45,625 nt of DNA, from NCBI GenBank assembly GCA_002707985.1, contig PAOI01000016.1:1986-47610 (forward strand). The letters run 5' to 3'. The position numbers and the translations under genes are program-made. The first letter of the stretch is position 1, and each line of letters begins with the position of its first letter. Shown here piece by piece: positions 23,509 through 31,860 of the stretch. Source of the DNA: Sphingomonas sp. GTDB taxonomy: Bacteria; Pseudomonadota; Alphaproteobacteria; Sphingomonadales; Sphingomonadaceae. The notes below the pieces were generated by a model, which was given only the letters and a program-made list of their open reading frames with translations, was not told the origin of the DNA and ran no database searches.

Positions 23509-23632
23509 GCGCGCTGGGGACAGCGCCCCAAACCTCTCCGTTCGTGATTGTCACCCGAATGGGACGAAACTTATTGAAGGATCGGTGCGACCTATGCGCA
23601 TAGAGCGCAGGCCGATAGGCAACGCTAATGTG
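23509..23632. repeat. Conserved intergenic repeat, copy C
   Basis: Hairpin GGGG-ACAGCG-CCCC is followed by CTCCGTTCGTGATTGTCACC, CGAATGGGACGAAAC, GCGCATAGAGCGCAGGCC and GGCAACG. Same order and spacing as copy B. Located about 250 bases upstream of ardC; an 81-codon frame over it is not credible as a gene. Confidence 0.7.
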
Positions 23633-23777
23633 GGCGCCCTCATTCAGATTCAGCTTGCATGAATTTTCCTTCTCGTGAATCCTGAACATCGAAAAAGAAG
23701 ATATTTCAGATGCTAGACGAGCAGCTTACACAAAATTAGAACGAACAAACTTTTCGAACCCAGACCATGTTAAGGGT

Positions 23778-24713
23778 ATGGGAGACAAGACGTTCCGCGG
23801 ATTCCAGTGTCTCAATAAGAACTGCGCAGAGTTCCTTTTTGTTCAAACGGAAACGATAGACCCCGACTTCCACTATACGTGCAATTCTTGCGGATTTGAG
23901 CACAGAGCTGGGGAAACGACGACGCTTTACGACTATAAGATGATCGATAAACGGGATGATTCTCTTATCGAGGAAGGTCCGTTCGAGATTCTACACGATG
24001 ACTACATCGGGGAATCGAAGGAATTTAAATACTGCATTGTGTGTGGAGCACTCAAACCGTTCGAGCTATTCGATACTCACAGTAGTCGGAGAACTGGACG
24101 GCAGGGCGAATGCCGCACTTGCAAGCAAGTCTACAATGGCATCAAGAACCAGACCCGATTGGTCGAGCAGCATAGGGAAGCGAGCCAGAAGCGCCGCCTT
24201 TACACGCATTTCGAAGACCGCAGCAAAATGGATATCGCAGCCATATACTCGCGTTTCGGGAATAGCTGCTTCAAATGCGGCACTGATCTCTCAGGAGATT
24301 TGAACGCGGGGGTAGCGACCAAAGAGGGCAACCTGGATCACACCCTGCCAGTTTTTTACTTGTGGCCGCTTACAACTGATAATGCGACCTTACTCTGTAG
24401 AGAGCACAACGGTGAGAAAGCTGAGAAATGGCCTGGAGCATTCTACAGCGATGCAGAGCTCAAGAAGCTCTCAGCCCTAACTGGTATCGATCACCGATTG
24501 ATGGCAGGGCAACCGACCTATAACCCTGATGCGTTAAATAAGCTGAAGGACGCTGAGTTTGTGGAAGCGCTCTTTGAGAAATTTTCACGATATCCGCATG
24601 AACTGCTCAGGCTCAGAAATAGAATCCTAGCCGATACTGGCTTTGATTTTCTCGACACAAGCTCAAAAATTTCGCCCAGTTGGAAGAAGCAAGCCGATGA
24701 CCTCAACTCGTAG
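23778..24713 (+). CDS. Multi-zinc HNH endonuclease-like protein
   Basis: 311 residues. Two N-terminal zinc sites are visible: C11/C16/C35/C38 and C86/C89/C112/C115. A third cluster holds an HNH nuclease core: CFKCG (164-168), LDHTLP (187-188 Asp-His), N202, and LLCREHN (C207, H210, N211). Asp-His and His-Asn are the metal and catalytic positions of HNH enzymes. It begins at ATG 23778, where AAGGG is too close to be ideal, so the start is not certain. Ten bases separate it from the next gene, forming an operon. Probably the nuclease, or one of two, of a restriction system. Confidence 0.78.
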   Translation: MGDKTFRGFQCLNKNCAEFLFVQTETIDPDFHYTCNSCGFEHRAGETTTLYDYKMIDKRDDSLIEEGPFEILHDDYIGESKEFKYCIVCGALKPFELFDTHSSRRTGRQGECRTCKQVYNGIKNQTRLVEQHREASQKRRLYTHFEDRSKMDIAAIYSRFGNSCFKCGTDLSGDLNAGVATKEGNLDHTLPVFYLWPLTTDNATLLCREHNGEKAEKWPGAFYSDAELKKLSALTGIDHRLMAGQPTYNPDALNKLKDAEFVEALFEKFSRYPHELLRLRNRILADTGFDFLDTSSKISPSWKKQADDLNS

Positions 24714-24722
24714 GCATAAACG

Positions 24723-25973
24723 ATGAGCTTCGAAGACGTTCGAAATACGCTCGTCGAGCGGCTCGATGAGGGGGACAGAGGAGATCGCGGCTGGTTCATA
24801 ATTACGCGAGTGCACGTCGCGTTGTCTTGGCTCAAAGGAATCACAGAGTATCTTGAGAGCAGAAGCGTAGGCGGGGCTGTTCAATTAGGCGGCATGGACT
24901 ATCAAAGACTTGCCCAAATTATAGACAGCCAAACGGCAGACCCGGGCGTCCAGCTACGACGACATCATCTGCTGGTTATGGACAAACCGCTCCAACTCTT
25001 GCGTCGCCCTGCCGAACCATCGTGGAACACGGTTGAGCTCACAAATTTCGGGCGTGCTCTAGCAGCAACGGACGATCCTGCCGCCATACTGGAGAGTGTT
25101 CTTTCAGAAATGCGATTTGCGGTGATGCCTTGGAGTTCCGCAGACCGCGCTGAACGATATGGCGAGTTTGATTTGCCCGTCTACGAGGTAACCAAGCAAG
25201 TGCTTGCTGCCTCTGATGGCTATGTTGATCGAGACGAATTCGACTTATTCGTTTCACGAATTCGAGAAGCAAGTGAGATTGAATGGGCGATAAGCGCTAT
25301 AGAGCTCTATCGCGACCTGACGGAAGCTGAACAAGGCGAGCTTCGGCTTGAGGTTCGCAATCGTATTCCAGGAGCGAAAGCCTATTCGAATTGGCGGGAT
25401 ATCGGTCTCCACACGTTTTCGCTTTTCTCCCTTGGGACCAGCATGGTTCGGGACGGCACGACGCTCAGGCTTACAGGCAATTGGGCCAAGAAGCAGCTCA
25501 AGGTGGTATCACCTCCGATAGAGGGTGGCGCGCCTCAGGAGCTCAAACTGCCAGAGCCGATAGCTTCGGAAGATTTGATGTCGCCTCCTGCTGCACCAGC
25601 AACCAACGATGGCGCGGACGCAGAAAGCTTTGTTGCCAAGGTTCTGCGAGCTGAGGGCTGGACGGTGGCATTTTACACAAACCGACGTGGCTTTGGTTTC
25701 GACCTGTGGGCCAAGAAGGGTGATTCAGCAATCGTCGTCGAAGTGAAAAGCAGTGTCGGTCAACTTGGATCGGTTAGCCTTACTGAAACAGAGTATCGGG
25801 CCTCAGTGAAGCATGGGCAGAATTTTGTCCTAGCTCTGGTCGAGCATTTGGACAGTGACAACCCTAAACTCACGTTGGTTGAGAACCCCGCAGAGGTTCT
25901 AGCGATGAATGAGAAGACGGCGAAGACTTACACCATAGCTCGCGCGGAATGGATAAATGTTGCGGAGCCCTAA
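24723..25973 (+). CDS. PD-(D/E)XK restriction-type protein (DUF3883-like C-terminus)
   Basis: 416 residues. The N-terminal 260 residues are helical and may hold winged-helix DNA-reading parts (DLPVYEVTKQVLAASDGYVD ... DEFDLFVSRIREA). After a Pro-rich linker (about 265-298) comes a nuclease-like fold: E301, GFGFDLWAKKGD with D327, and IVVEVKSS with E340 and K342, the PD-(D/E)XK triad. The EVK strand and following LTETEYRASVKHG recall DUF3883. The stop codon overlaps the convergent methyltransferase stop by four bases. With the HNH gene and methyltransferase it forms a restriction-like locus. Confidence 0.75.
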   Translation: MSFEDVRNTLVERLDEGDRGDRGWFIITRVHVALSWLKGITEYLESRSVGGAVQLGGMDYQRLAQIIDSQTADPGVQLRRHHLLVMDKPLQLLRRPAEPSWNTVELTNFGRALAATDDPAAILESVLSEMRFAVMPWSSADRAERYGEFDLPVYEVTKQVLAASDGYVDRDEFDLFVSRIREASEIEWAISAIELYRDLTEAEQGELRLEVRNRIPGAKAYSNWRDIGLHTFSLFSLGTSMVRDGTTLRLTGNWAKKQLKVVSPPIEGGAPQELKLPEPIASEDLMSPPAAPATNDGADAESFVAKVLRAEGWTVAFYTNRRGFGFDLWAKKGDSAIVVEVKSSVGQLGSVSLTETEYRASVKHGQNFVLALVEHLDSDNPKLTLVENPAEVLAMNEKTAKTYTIARAEWINVAEP

Positions 25974-28663
25974 GTTTGCTTTTCAAATAGCAAATATTGA
26001 TGATGCGTAACAGTTCCCTTGTCTCGAATGCCATGACTCTCACAGTGTTCAACGCTCTCTGAGAACCAGTCCACAAATCGGAGGTATCGTTCGCCCACCT
26101 GTTGGAGCGCGGCTGCCATGTCGCACTTTGTGCTCTTTCCGACATGCACCGCGAAGTATCCGCCTGCCTTCAACCGCTCGTTGGCCTGACGGAAAATGCT
26201 TTCGTAGATGTCGAAGCTCTTTTTCTGGCGCTCGTCTACAAACTCGGACGGCCGTGCAGAAAAGTCTTCCGTTTCCCATCCTGCGAACCAGAGTCTCATC
26301 CAGTTGGCACTATAAAAACGAGTGCTGTCGAAGAAAGGCGGTGAGGTGATGATGGCGTCCAATTGATCGACATCTTCCGCCCATTCCTGCGTCACGTCCT
26401 GAAAATAGGAACGACCGAAAACCTCAGGCACCTCGGCGGCATCTGCTCTGCATCGGTCCACCTTCTTCGCTAGGCGCTCGACAAGACCGCGATATTCCGA
26501 AGGACCAGTGGGTGCGAAAGGAGTGATAGGGTGCGATCGCCTGCTCAGGGCATATGGTCGATTGCCGTGAAGGATATGCAACAGAGACGAGAAAACCAAC
26601 GCTGATGAACCATCACTTGGAGGTTGGTTCTGGAAAAATTCTCTTGCGATCAGAATTTCTCGCAACGTGTCCTTATGAAAGTATGATGTCAGCGGTCCGT
26701 TGAAGCGAATGCCGTCCAGCTTCTTTGTCGAAAGTCGCTTACCTCGTTTTTGGTCAATCTGATTCTCCAGATCTGCAATAACGCTATCGACCTTACTCCA
26801 GTCGACCTTCTCGAGCTTCGCACGAGAGATAGCAACAGCAGCGGGGCTAATGTCGAAGCCAAAAGCCGTATGGCCTTTCATTCTAGCTTCGAAGGGTATG
26901 GTGCCGACTCCAGAAAATGTGTCTAGCAATCTGCCAGATGATTTCGGCATCAATGCATCGACGAGGCATGTCGCAATGGCTGGTTTGAGCTTGCCCTGAT
27001 AGGAGCACATTGAGTGCCAGCCGTGCCCCCAATTGCGTCGCGCCATTTCTCCAGTCTGATGGGGCAAGGTCGATTTAAAAGCGTTCCAGCCTTTGAAACG
27101 CCCACTTGTCGTGCTTGGCTTAGCGGGCTTGGCCTTTGCCTTCTTCCTTATCTGTTCCGAAGGGGAAAAAACTTGGAGAGTCTGGCAAAGGCGAGCTCCG
27201 TCGCGGGATTGCCTCTCTCTGAGAACCACAGTTTCATCTAACTTGAACCCGCTATCTTCGAGCATTTCCGTAAGAATGTCTTGTGTGGGAACGTGCACCC
27301 CGCTGTAGATGGAGTCACCCAAATCTATAGCGATTACACCCCCTTCGTTGAGCACCTTTGGAAGTGCAGCCAAGACATCATGCATGTCGTAAAAGTAGTT
27401 TTCGACCATAGCAGGAATACGCATGTCGTAGGCTAATTCTTCGAGCTCACTAAGCGTCTTCGCCAGCAACTCCGATGTGAACCGCTTCTCGGCTTGGCGT
27501 GCAGCAGTCAATTTGCCTCTAGTCACATCATTGATACCGCTGGTTATTGCGGCGTCTCTGAATTTTCTGAGCTCGGCCTTGCTACTCAGCATGCGCAAGA
27601 ACCACAGCTCAATTTTGGTGTTACGGAAGTAGTTCGTGCCATTTAAATATGGTGGTGAGGTGACGACAGCATCGACTTTCGTACGAAGTGTTTTGTGGAT
27701 GGTTCGCGCATCATCGGTAACAAAGTGGGTGCGCCCAGGCACTGCTTCAGCATCTACGAGATCGCTCGCGATTAAGTCTAGACTGTAAGAAAGCTCGTCG
27801 AAGAAATCCGGTATGCCCTTTTGAAGTTCTTTATCCGTTCGGAACCTCAAGTCACCCCTTCGGACTAGTAACGAACATGGCACTAGACATCGCAAAATCG
27901 CCACCGTGAGGAAGCGCGCATAAGCAGGGTCATCGCGTTCCATCTTGTCGGCGTATGTGCGAGCCCTCAAAATTCTTTCAAAGGTCTTTTCCTTGAAGAA
28001 TGGCCTGTCTCCAAACGCGAGAGAAAATGCACCTTTCAAGTCCGCGTCAACCTCCTGACTTGCGATTATGCGATCAATGTCGTCGGCAGTTGAGTGCAGT
28101 TTGCGCGATACGCGGACGCGCTCCTTCAGACTCAATGTGAGGGCAAGTGCTTTCGTCTCAATGACGTATTGGCAGGAGGGATTGACTTCAGCGTAGTATC
28201 CTACACCGCCTCGCATCGCTGCTACCAATGCGGTTGTTCCCGAACCGCAGAATGGATCGAGAATGTCCCTCGCGTCTGGAGCGAACGTTTCAATCACATT
28301 GGAGACAAAATCCGGTGAATAGCCTTCTAAATATGGATACCATTCGTGGAGTGGGCTGCCGCGCCCGCCCGTGAATGTCGACTGCAAGCGAAAGAAATCG
28401 GATGCTTCGGCGCTATCGAGACTTACTTTGCTTCGAAGTAATTCACGCACGTAGCTAGCGACTTGCGCGTCGGCGATCTCCGCGGCCTTTTGAATGTCGG
28501 TATACTGGTCATATCCGATGAGCCGTCGGACAGCGTGGCTACTGAGCGGCTTGACGAACCGATAAAGCTTATCGTCATCCTTTGAAAAAGGGACCGTTAA
28601 GCCTGACTTACTCTGCCCTGCCGACGGGTAATCCGAGAAATAAATCGTTTTTGATGCTTGCAT
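25970..28663 (-). CDS. Fused double DNA methyltransferase
   Basis: 897 residues with two complete SAM-dependent methyltransferase modules. Module 1 has the SAM motif DPFCGSGTT (136-144) and catalytic TSPPY (335-339). Module 2 has DTFSGVGT (581-588) and TSPPF (773-777). TSPPY is typical of N4-cytosine or N6-adenine enzymes. A Lys/Pro-rich linker (about 507-520) separates them. Fused pairs are known where the recognition site is asymmetric and each strand needs its own enzyme. Convergent with, and overlapping, the PD-(D/E)XK gene. ATG 28663 has only a weak AAAGAG ribosome site. Confidence 0.88.
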   Translation of the reverse strand: MQASKTIYFSDYPSAGQSKSGLTVPFSKDDDKLYRFVKPLSSHAVRRLIGYDQYTDIQKAAEIADAQVASYVRELLRSKVSLDSAEASDFFRLQSTFTGGRGSPLHEWYPYLEGYSPDFVSNVIETFAPDARDILDPFCGSGTTALVAAMRGGVGYYAEVNPSCQYVIETKALALTLSLKERVRVSRKLHSTADDIDRIIASQEVDADLKGAFSLAFGDRPFFKEKTFERILRARTYADKMERDDPAYARFLTVAILRCLVPCSLLVRRGDLRFRTDKELQKGIPDFFDELSYSLDLIASDLVDAEAVPGRTHFVTDDARTIHKTLRTKVDAVVTSPPYLNGTNYFRNTKIELWFLRMLSSKAELRKFRDAAITSGINDVTRGKLTAARQAEKRFTSELLAKTLSELEELAYDMRIPAMVENYFYDMHDVLAALPKVLNEGGVIAIDLGDSIYSGVHVPTQDILTEMLEDSGFKLDETVVLRERQSRDGARLCQTLQVFSPSEQIRKKAKAKPAKPSTTSGRFKGWNAFKSTLPHQTGEMARRNWGHGWHSMCSYQGKLKPAIATCLVDALMPKSSGRLLDTFSGVGTIPFEARMKGHTAFGFDISPAAVAISRAKLEKVDWSKVDSVIADLENQIDQKRGKRLSTKKLDGIRFNGPLTSYFHKDTLREILIAREFFQNQPPSDGSSALVFSSLLHILHGNRPYALSRRSHPITPFAPTGPSEYRGLVERLAKKVDRCRADAAEVPEVFGRSYFQDVTQEWAEDVDQLDAIITSPPFFDSTRFYSANWMRLWFAGWETEDFSARPSEFVDERQKKSFDIYESIFRQANERLKAGGYFAVHVGKSTKCDMAAALQQVGERYLRFVDWFSESVEHCESHGIRDKGTVTHHQYLLFEKQT

Positions 28664-28668
28664 TTTGA

Positions 28669-28689
28669 ACTCTTTCGTTACGGAAGAGT
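28669..28689 (-). promoter_or_regulatory. Palindrome upstream of the methyltransferase
   Basis: ACTCTT-N9-AAGAGT lies six bases before the methyltransferase start, with an overlapping GTTAC...GTAAC pair. Position and symmetry suit an autoregulatory operator limiting methyltransferase expression. No separate controller gene is visible. Confidence 0.4.
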
Positions 28690-29091
28690 GTAACTGCCAT
28701 AAACCATCAATGCAAGCCGAGTTTTGAAATCAGCCTTGCGGCCTTGCAAACCGAGAGGGGAGGCGCGAAGCGTCCTTGCTTCGTCGCCTGATTTGCCCGT
28801 AAAGTTCAGATATCCCGAACCTTTTTGCGGCCCTTCGCGAATCTTGAAGGCGAGCTTGATTCGCGATCATGAACCTTACGATGCCGCCAAACTCGCATGA
28901 AAGTCGACAAAGAGGTTGGCCGTGCCTCACGTTGTCCACATTGGCCTCACCTTCGTCAGTTCGAAACCATGCGTCGGGGGACCGCTCATCCGCTCAGCCT
29001 TGAGCTGTATCAGACTGCGCCCGCCTTGCCTCCCAGGCAGAACATCTTGGCGCGCGGATAGCCAACGATGAAGCTGATCGCGGGTGTCCAG
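28690..29091. other. Gene-poor stretch upstream of the methyltransferase
   Basis: About 400 bases. Short open frames exist on the minus strand but lack ribosome sites and family resemblance. It must hold the methyltransferase promoter. I see no other recognisable signal. Confidence 0.4.
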
Positions 29092-29499
29092 AGGGGTGGC
29101 GTCAGCCCCTTTGGTCGCATCCACGGGCGATCCCGTGGCGGCATCCAATCGGCGGACGGTTGGTCTCCATGAAAATGGTCGATGGGGTCGAGGGGAGCTA
29201 TGAAATGCTCCTTCGCCGCGCTGGAGGCGGCTGGGTTCAAAGGGGTCAGGCACGCCCCTTGTCGATGGGGGAAGGCATACGTTCGTATGCCTGACGGGGA
29301 GAGCCGAAGTCTCCCCGATGGCGCTGAATGGCACTGATCCTGTCTGAACCGTTGTCAGGCTGGATTGGTGATCGTGAAGCGCCATTTGGCCGGAGGGGAT
29401 GCAACGGGGAACGCGCAGCGGGTGCCCCTTGCCAAGATGAGCGTTTGGCAAAGCCAGAGCCGTAAGGCGGAGGATTTTGTAATACAAACGCACATCTTG
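29092..29499. ncRNA. Array of about ten consecutive hairpins (candidate structured RNA or ssDNA element)
   Basis: Successive stems: AGGGG/CCCCT (29092/29106), CCACGGG-CGAT-CCCGTGG (29121-29138), GGAGC/GCTCC (29194/29207), GCCGC/GCGGC (29215/29227), AAGGGG/CCCCTT (29240/29255), AGGCATACG-TT-CGTATGCCT (29273-29292), CGGGGAGA/TCTCCCCG (29295/29310), ATGGCGCT/AGCGCCAT (29318/29378), TTGCCAA/TTGGCAA (29429/29445) and TTTGT-AAT-ACAAA (29476-29488). A 15-base arm at 29433-29447 also pairs with 29485-29499 with one mismatch. Frames across it lack ribosome sites. The GGGTTCAAAGGGG block is shared with the leader at 22131. Confidence 0.5.
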
Positions 29500-29650
29500 C
29501 GGAACGTGCTAACGCAGAAAACGGGCTCTATAGCCGCCTAGGTGATCTCAAAGGTTGCCCCGAGACCCTATTCCGAAACGTGCCGTATCCTATGGCCTCG
29601 CTTCATGGCTCCATGTTACCATTCTGGCGATTCAAAAAGGAGCCGCCGCC

Positions 29651-29890
29651 GTGTCTGATCCCGCGCTCGACCGAATGACTGAGTTCGTCGGCACTTTGGT
29701 CAAGATCATGGATCAGCAATTGATCGCCGTCGATCTAGCGGACGTGAGGGCGGTGCTAAAGGAGACAGGCGGTCGCGGCGCTATCGGCGTCGGCGAAGCA
29801 TCCGGCCCAATCCGCGCAGTTGAGGCGGCGAAGCTCGCGATCCTCGATCTGGAGCGGAATGGCGGGATAACGCTGCGCAGGTCCGACTAA
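29651..29890 (+). CDS. Mini FtsZ-like protein (T7-loop segment only)
   Basis: 79 residues from GTG 29651, with AAGGAG eight bases upstream. After a short lead (DPALDRMTEF), LVKIMDQQLIAVDLADVRAV and GVGEASGPIRAVEAAKLAI line up with the end of helix H7, the T7 synergy loop and helix H8 of FtsZ (INVDFADVRTVM ... GEASGEDRAEEAA). Both T7 acidic residues are kept (VDLAD); the preceding Asn is Ala. No GTP-binding N-terminal half is present, so it cannot be a GTPase. It may bind host FtsZ and cap or poison filaments, or be a gene remnant; the good ribosome site favours function. Confidence 0.68.
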   Translation: MSDPALDRMTEFVGTLVKIMDQQLIAVDLADVRAVLKETGGRGAIGVGEASGPIRAVEAAKLAILDLERNGGITLRRSD

Positions 29891-29943
29891 GATCGTCGCT
29901 TCTGTTCTGACGGGATTCTCCCGCTTCCCCGCAAGCGCTGCGG

Positions 29944-30396
29944 TTAGCTATCTTGAGGGCCGCCTAAACAGCGTGCACGATTTGCTTCCTCGATCTGACG
30001 AGCGAGTTGATCCAACTCGGCCATCGATGCACCAGAGTAAGCCGAGATATCTACAAGTTCCAAGATGTTTCGGATGAATGCGATTCGGCCAGGCAAACTC
30101 GCAAGCGTTGTGTTGCCCGGTGTATGACATACTTTGACAAATGCTTCTGTAAGATCGTCGATGAATTCTTCATAATCTGAGGCATTCTCGATCTGCGTCC
30201 TAATGCCTTCTGCAATCACGTTGCAGGCAAAGAGCTCACTATTTGGATTGCCGACTGCATCATGCTCAGGCTGGTTGGCGCAATTGCGCTCATAAGCTTC
30301 TTGCGTTGTCGTACGAACCGGGCCTTGCCAGGCGCTCTCCTCTTGATTGCAGCTCACTAACAGACCGGCACTAAGAATAACTGCAAGTTTCTTCAT
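29944..30396 (-). CDS. Putative lipoprotein
   Basis: 150 residues starting KKLAVILSAGLLVSCNQEE, a classic lipoprotein signal with lipobox LVSC. The mature part has several Cys (YERNCANQPE, LFACNVIAEG, VKVCHTPG, ARCLGG). ATG 30396 is preferred since the signal begins there; GGGGG lies just upstream. Small lipoproteins beside mobility genes are often entry-exclusion factors of the EexN type, which fits loosely here, but no family match is certain. It diverges from the membrane protein gene at 30584. Confidence 0.68.
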   Translation of the reverse strand: MKKLAVILSAGLLVSCNQEESAWQGPVRTTTQEAYERNCANQPEHDAVGNPNSELFACNVIAEGIRTQIENASDYEEFIDDLTEAFVKVCHTPGNTTLASLPGRIAFIRNILELVDISAYSGASMAELDQLARQIEEANRARCLGGPQDS

Positions 30397-30562
30397 CATT
30401 TCCCCCAAAAAAAGCCGGCACGATCGCTTCAAGCGTTGATCCGGTAAGTCCTGAACGCATTGGCTCGATGAGTTATATCGACACGATTTTCTCAAGCAAG
30501 TCTCGGAATTGAGAACGAATTTCCGCCTTCCCCCCGAACGCGGTGCAAATGACTGGCAGCCA

Positions 30563-30579
30563 CCCTCCAGAAAGGAGGG
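30563..30579 (+). promoter_or_regulatory. Hairpin over the ribosome site of the 30584 gene
   Basis: CCCTCC-AGAAA-GGAGGG places the whole Shine-Dalgarno sequence in the 3' arm, five bases before ATG 30584. Translation would need the stem to open. Confidence 0.5.
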
Positions 30580-30583
30580 CACT

Positions 30584-31741
30584 ATGGCTAAGCCCAATTC
30601 AATACCGTCCAGCGTTCGGGGGCTGCTTGCCCTCAATATGATCCTTCACGTGATCTCCGGCATCTTCGCAGCCGTGTGGATCGCTAACCTCGTTGCTCCG
30701 TCTGGGGATATGACCCTGCTTGCGTGGCTGGAGACAATTCTCTCAGCCATCGCGATTGCGGCGGGGCTTTCCTACGGCTCCTATATTGCACTGATGCATA
30801 TCCCATCGCTGCCTCCATCGCGGCGAGGCAAGGCAATGGGCATCTTCTTTGCGGCTTTTGGCGCAATGGCCTTGCTGCTTGGGGGCGCGTCTTCCTCAGT
30901 TCTGGCCTCCGCCTCGGGTGAAGTTGCCCATATGGAATACACACTGCTTCAACAATCGGAAGCGAAGCAGGTCAGGCAGCAAGCGGCGGCTTCGATTGCC
31001 AATCGCATTCCTGCTCTCAATGATTGCGTCAACTCGGCCTCCAACATGGAGGTTCAGGAAGTCGGCACGGGCATCTACAGCGGCGAAGGCGGCAATGTGG
31101 GACAGGTGGCGACCGCGCTCGCCAACATCCGTGACGGTTGCGCCAATGCCCGTGCGGCGATTTTCGCAAGCCGCGCAAAGCTCTCCCGTCTATTCGCCAG
31201 GATCGACCGTCTGCTGATCGATACGCGGCGCGTGATCGACTCTGATATGGAGCGGCACGAAAAGCTCGTTGCCGTGCGCAAGAACGGCAGTGACTATGCG
31301 CGGCTGACGCGCGAAGTGAACGACGCGCTCGCGGTCGAAGCCATGCAGACAGTCGCGGATGCCATGCGCAAGGATTGGCTGGCTGCTGGCCTGCCCCCGA
31401 GCGCAGCCGCTGCCATTACGCAGAATTTTGACGGGATGGCTGAAGAGCTGACGGAAGGGCTCGATGATATCGCAGCCCTAAAGGACGCTCCAATCCCTTC
31501 AATGCCCGTCGTCTCGAACATGGCCTATCTGGCGCTCTATCCCGAAGCGACCATTGCGGCGATTGCCATTGGTGCTTGCATCGAGCTGATCCCGCTAGGC
31601 GGGATCCTGCTAGGGTTTGCGATTATGACGCAAAAGGGCGCTCCGATTGGAGACAGAAACCCTTATAACAAGGGATTGCGGCAAAACTCGCAAGGTTTCG
31701 CCAATTCGAACAACAAGGCCGACCAATTTCGAAGGCCCTGA
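30584..31741 (+). CDS. Integral membrane protein of the mobility module
   Basis: 385 residues. Three hydrophobic segments lie in the first 115 residues (LALNMILHVISGIFAAVWIA, LETILSAIAIAAGL, GIFFAAFGAMALLLGG). A long helical, probably periplasmic or cytoplasmic stalk follows (about 125-330), and a last membrane segment (AAIAIGACIELIPLGGILLG) precedes a polar tail. Unrecognised. A strong RBS is buried in a hairpin just upstream. With the 33439 gene it may build an envelope scaffold for the soluble coupling ATPase, as an adaptor to a helper secretion system; this is inference. Confidence 0.72.
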   Translation: MAKPNSIPSSVRGLLALNMILHVISGIFAAVWIANLVAPSGDMTLLAWLETILSAIAIAAGLSYGSYIALMHIPSLPPSRRGKAMGIFFAAFGAMALLLGGASSSVLASASGEVAHMEYTLLQQSEAKQVRQQAAASIANRIPALNDCVNSASNMEVQEVGTGIYSGEGGNVGQVATALANIRDGCANARAAIFASRAKLSRLFARIDRLLIDTRRVIDSDMERHEKLVAVRKNGSDYARLTREVNDALAVEAMQTVADAMRKDWLAAGLPPSAAAAITQNFDGMAEELTEGLDDIAALKDAPIPSMPVVSNMAYLALYPEATIAAIAIGACIELIPLGGILLGFAIMTQKGAPIGDRNPYNKGLRQNSQGFANSNNKADQFRRP

Positions 31742-31824
31742 GAAATCTCAAACGACTGATGCGGGGCGATGGCAACATCGCCCCGCATTTCTTGATCCGC
31801 GCAAAAAGCTTGCATTTTGCATAA

Positions 31825-31839
31825 GAACATTATACGAAC
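31825..31839 (+). promoter_or_regulatory. LexA box upstream of the 31861 gene
   Basis: GAAC-ATTATAC-GAAC is the reverse form of GTTC-N7-GTTC and differs by one base from the box at 20263-20277. It sits in AT-rich promoter-like DNA (TTGCAT at 31811, TATACG at 31831) 21 bases before ATG 31861. Confidence 0.62.
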
Positions 31840-31860
31840 TTCGGAAGTCGATTTATGTGA

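Noticed and set aside
23444..23689. 81-codon minus-strand frame upstream of ardC
   Set aside because: It lies over repeat copy C and has no ribosome site or family resemblance; the conservation is at the DNA level with copy B.
23735..23765. Third LexA box (GAAC repeats near 23741)
   Set aside because: The spacing between GAAC units is 0, 9 or 13 bases, not 7.
28927..29493. 188-codon minus-strand frame across the hairpin array
   Set aside because: Its sequence is set by the inverted repeats, Pro/Arg-rich without domains, and it has no ribosome site.
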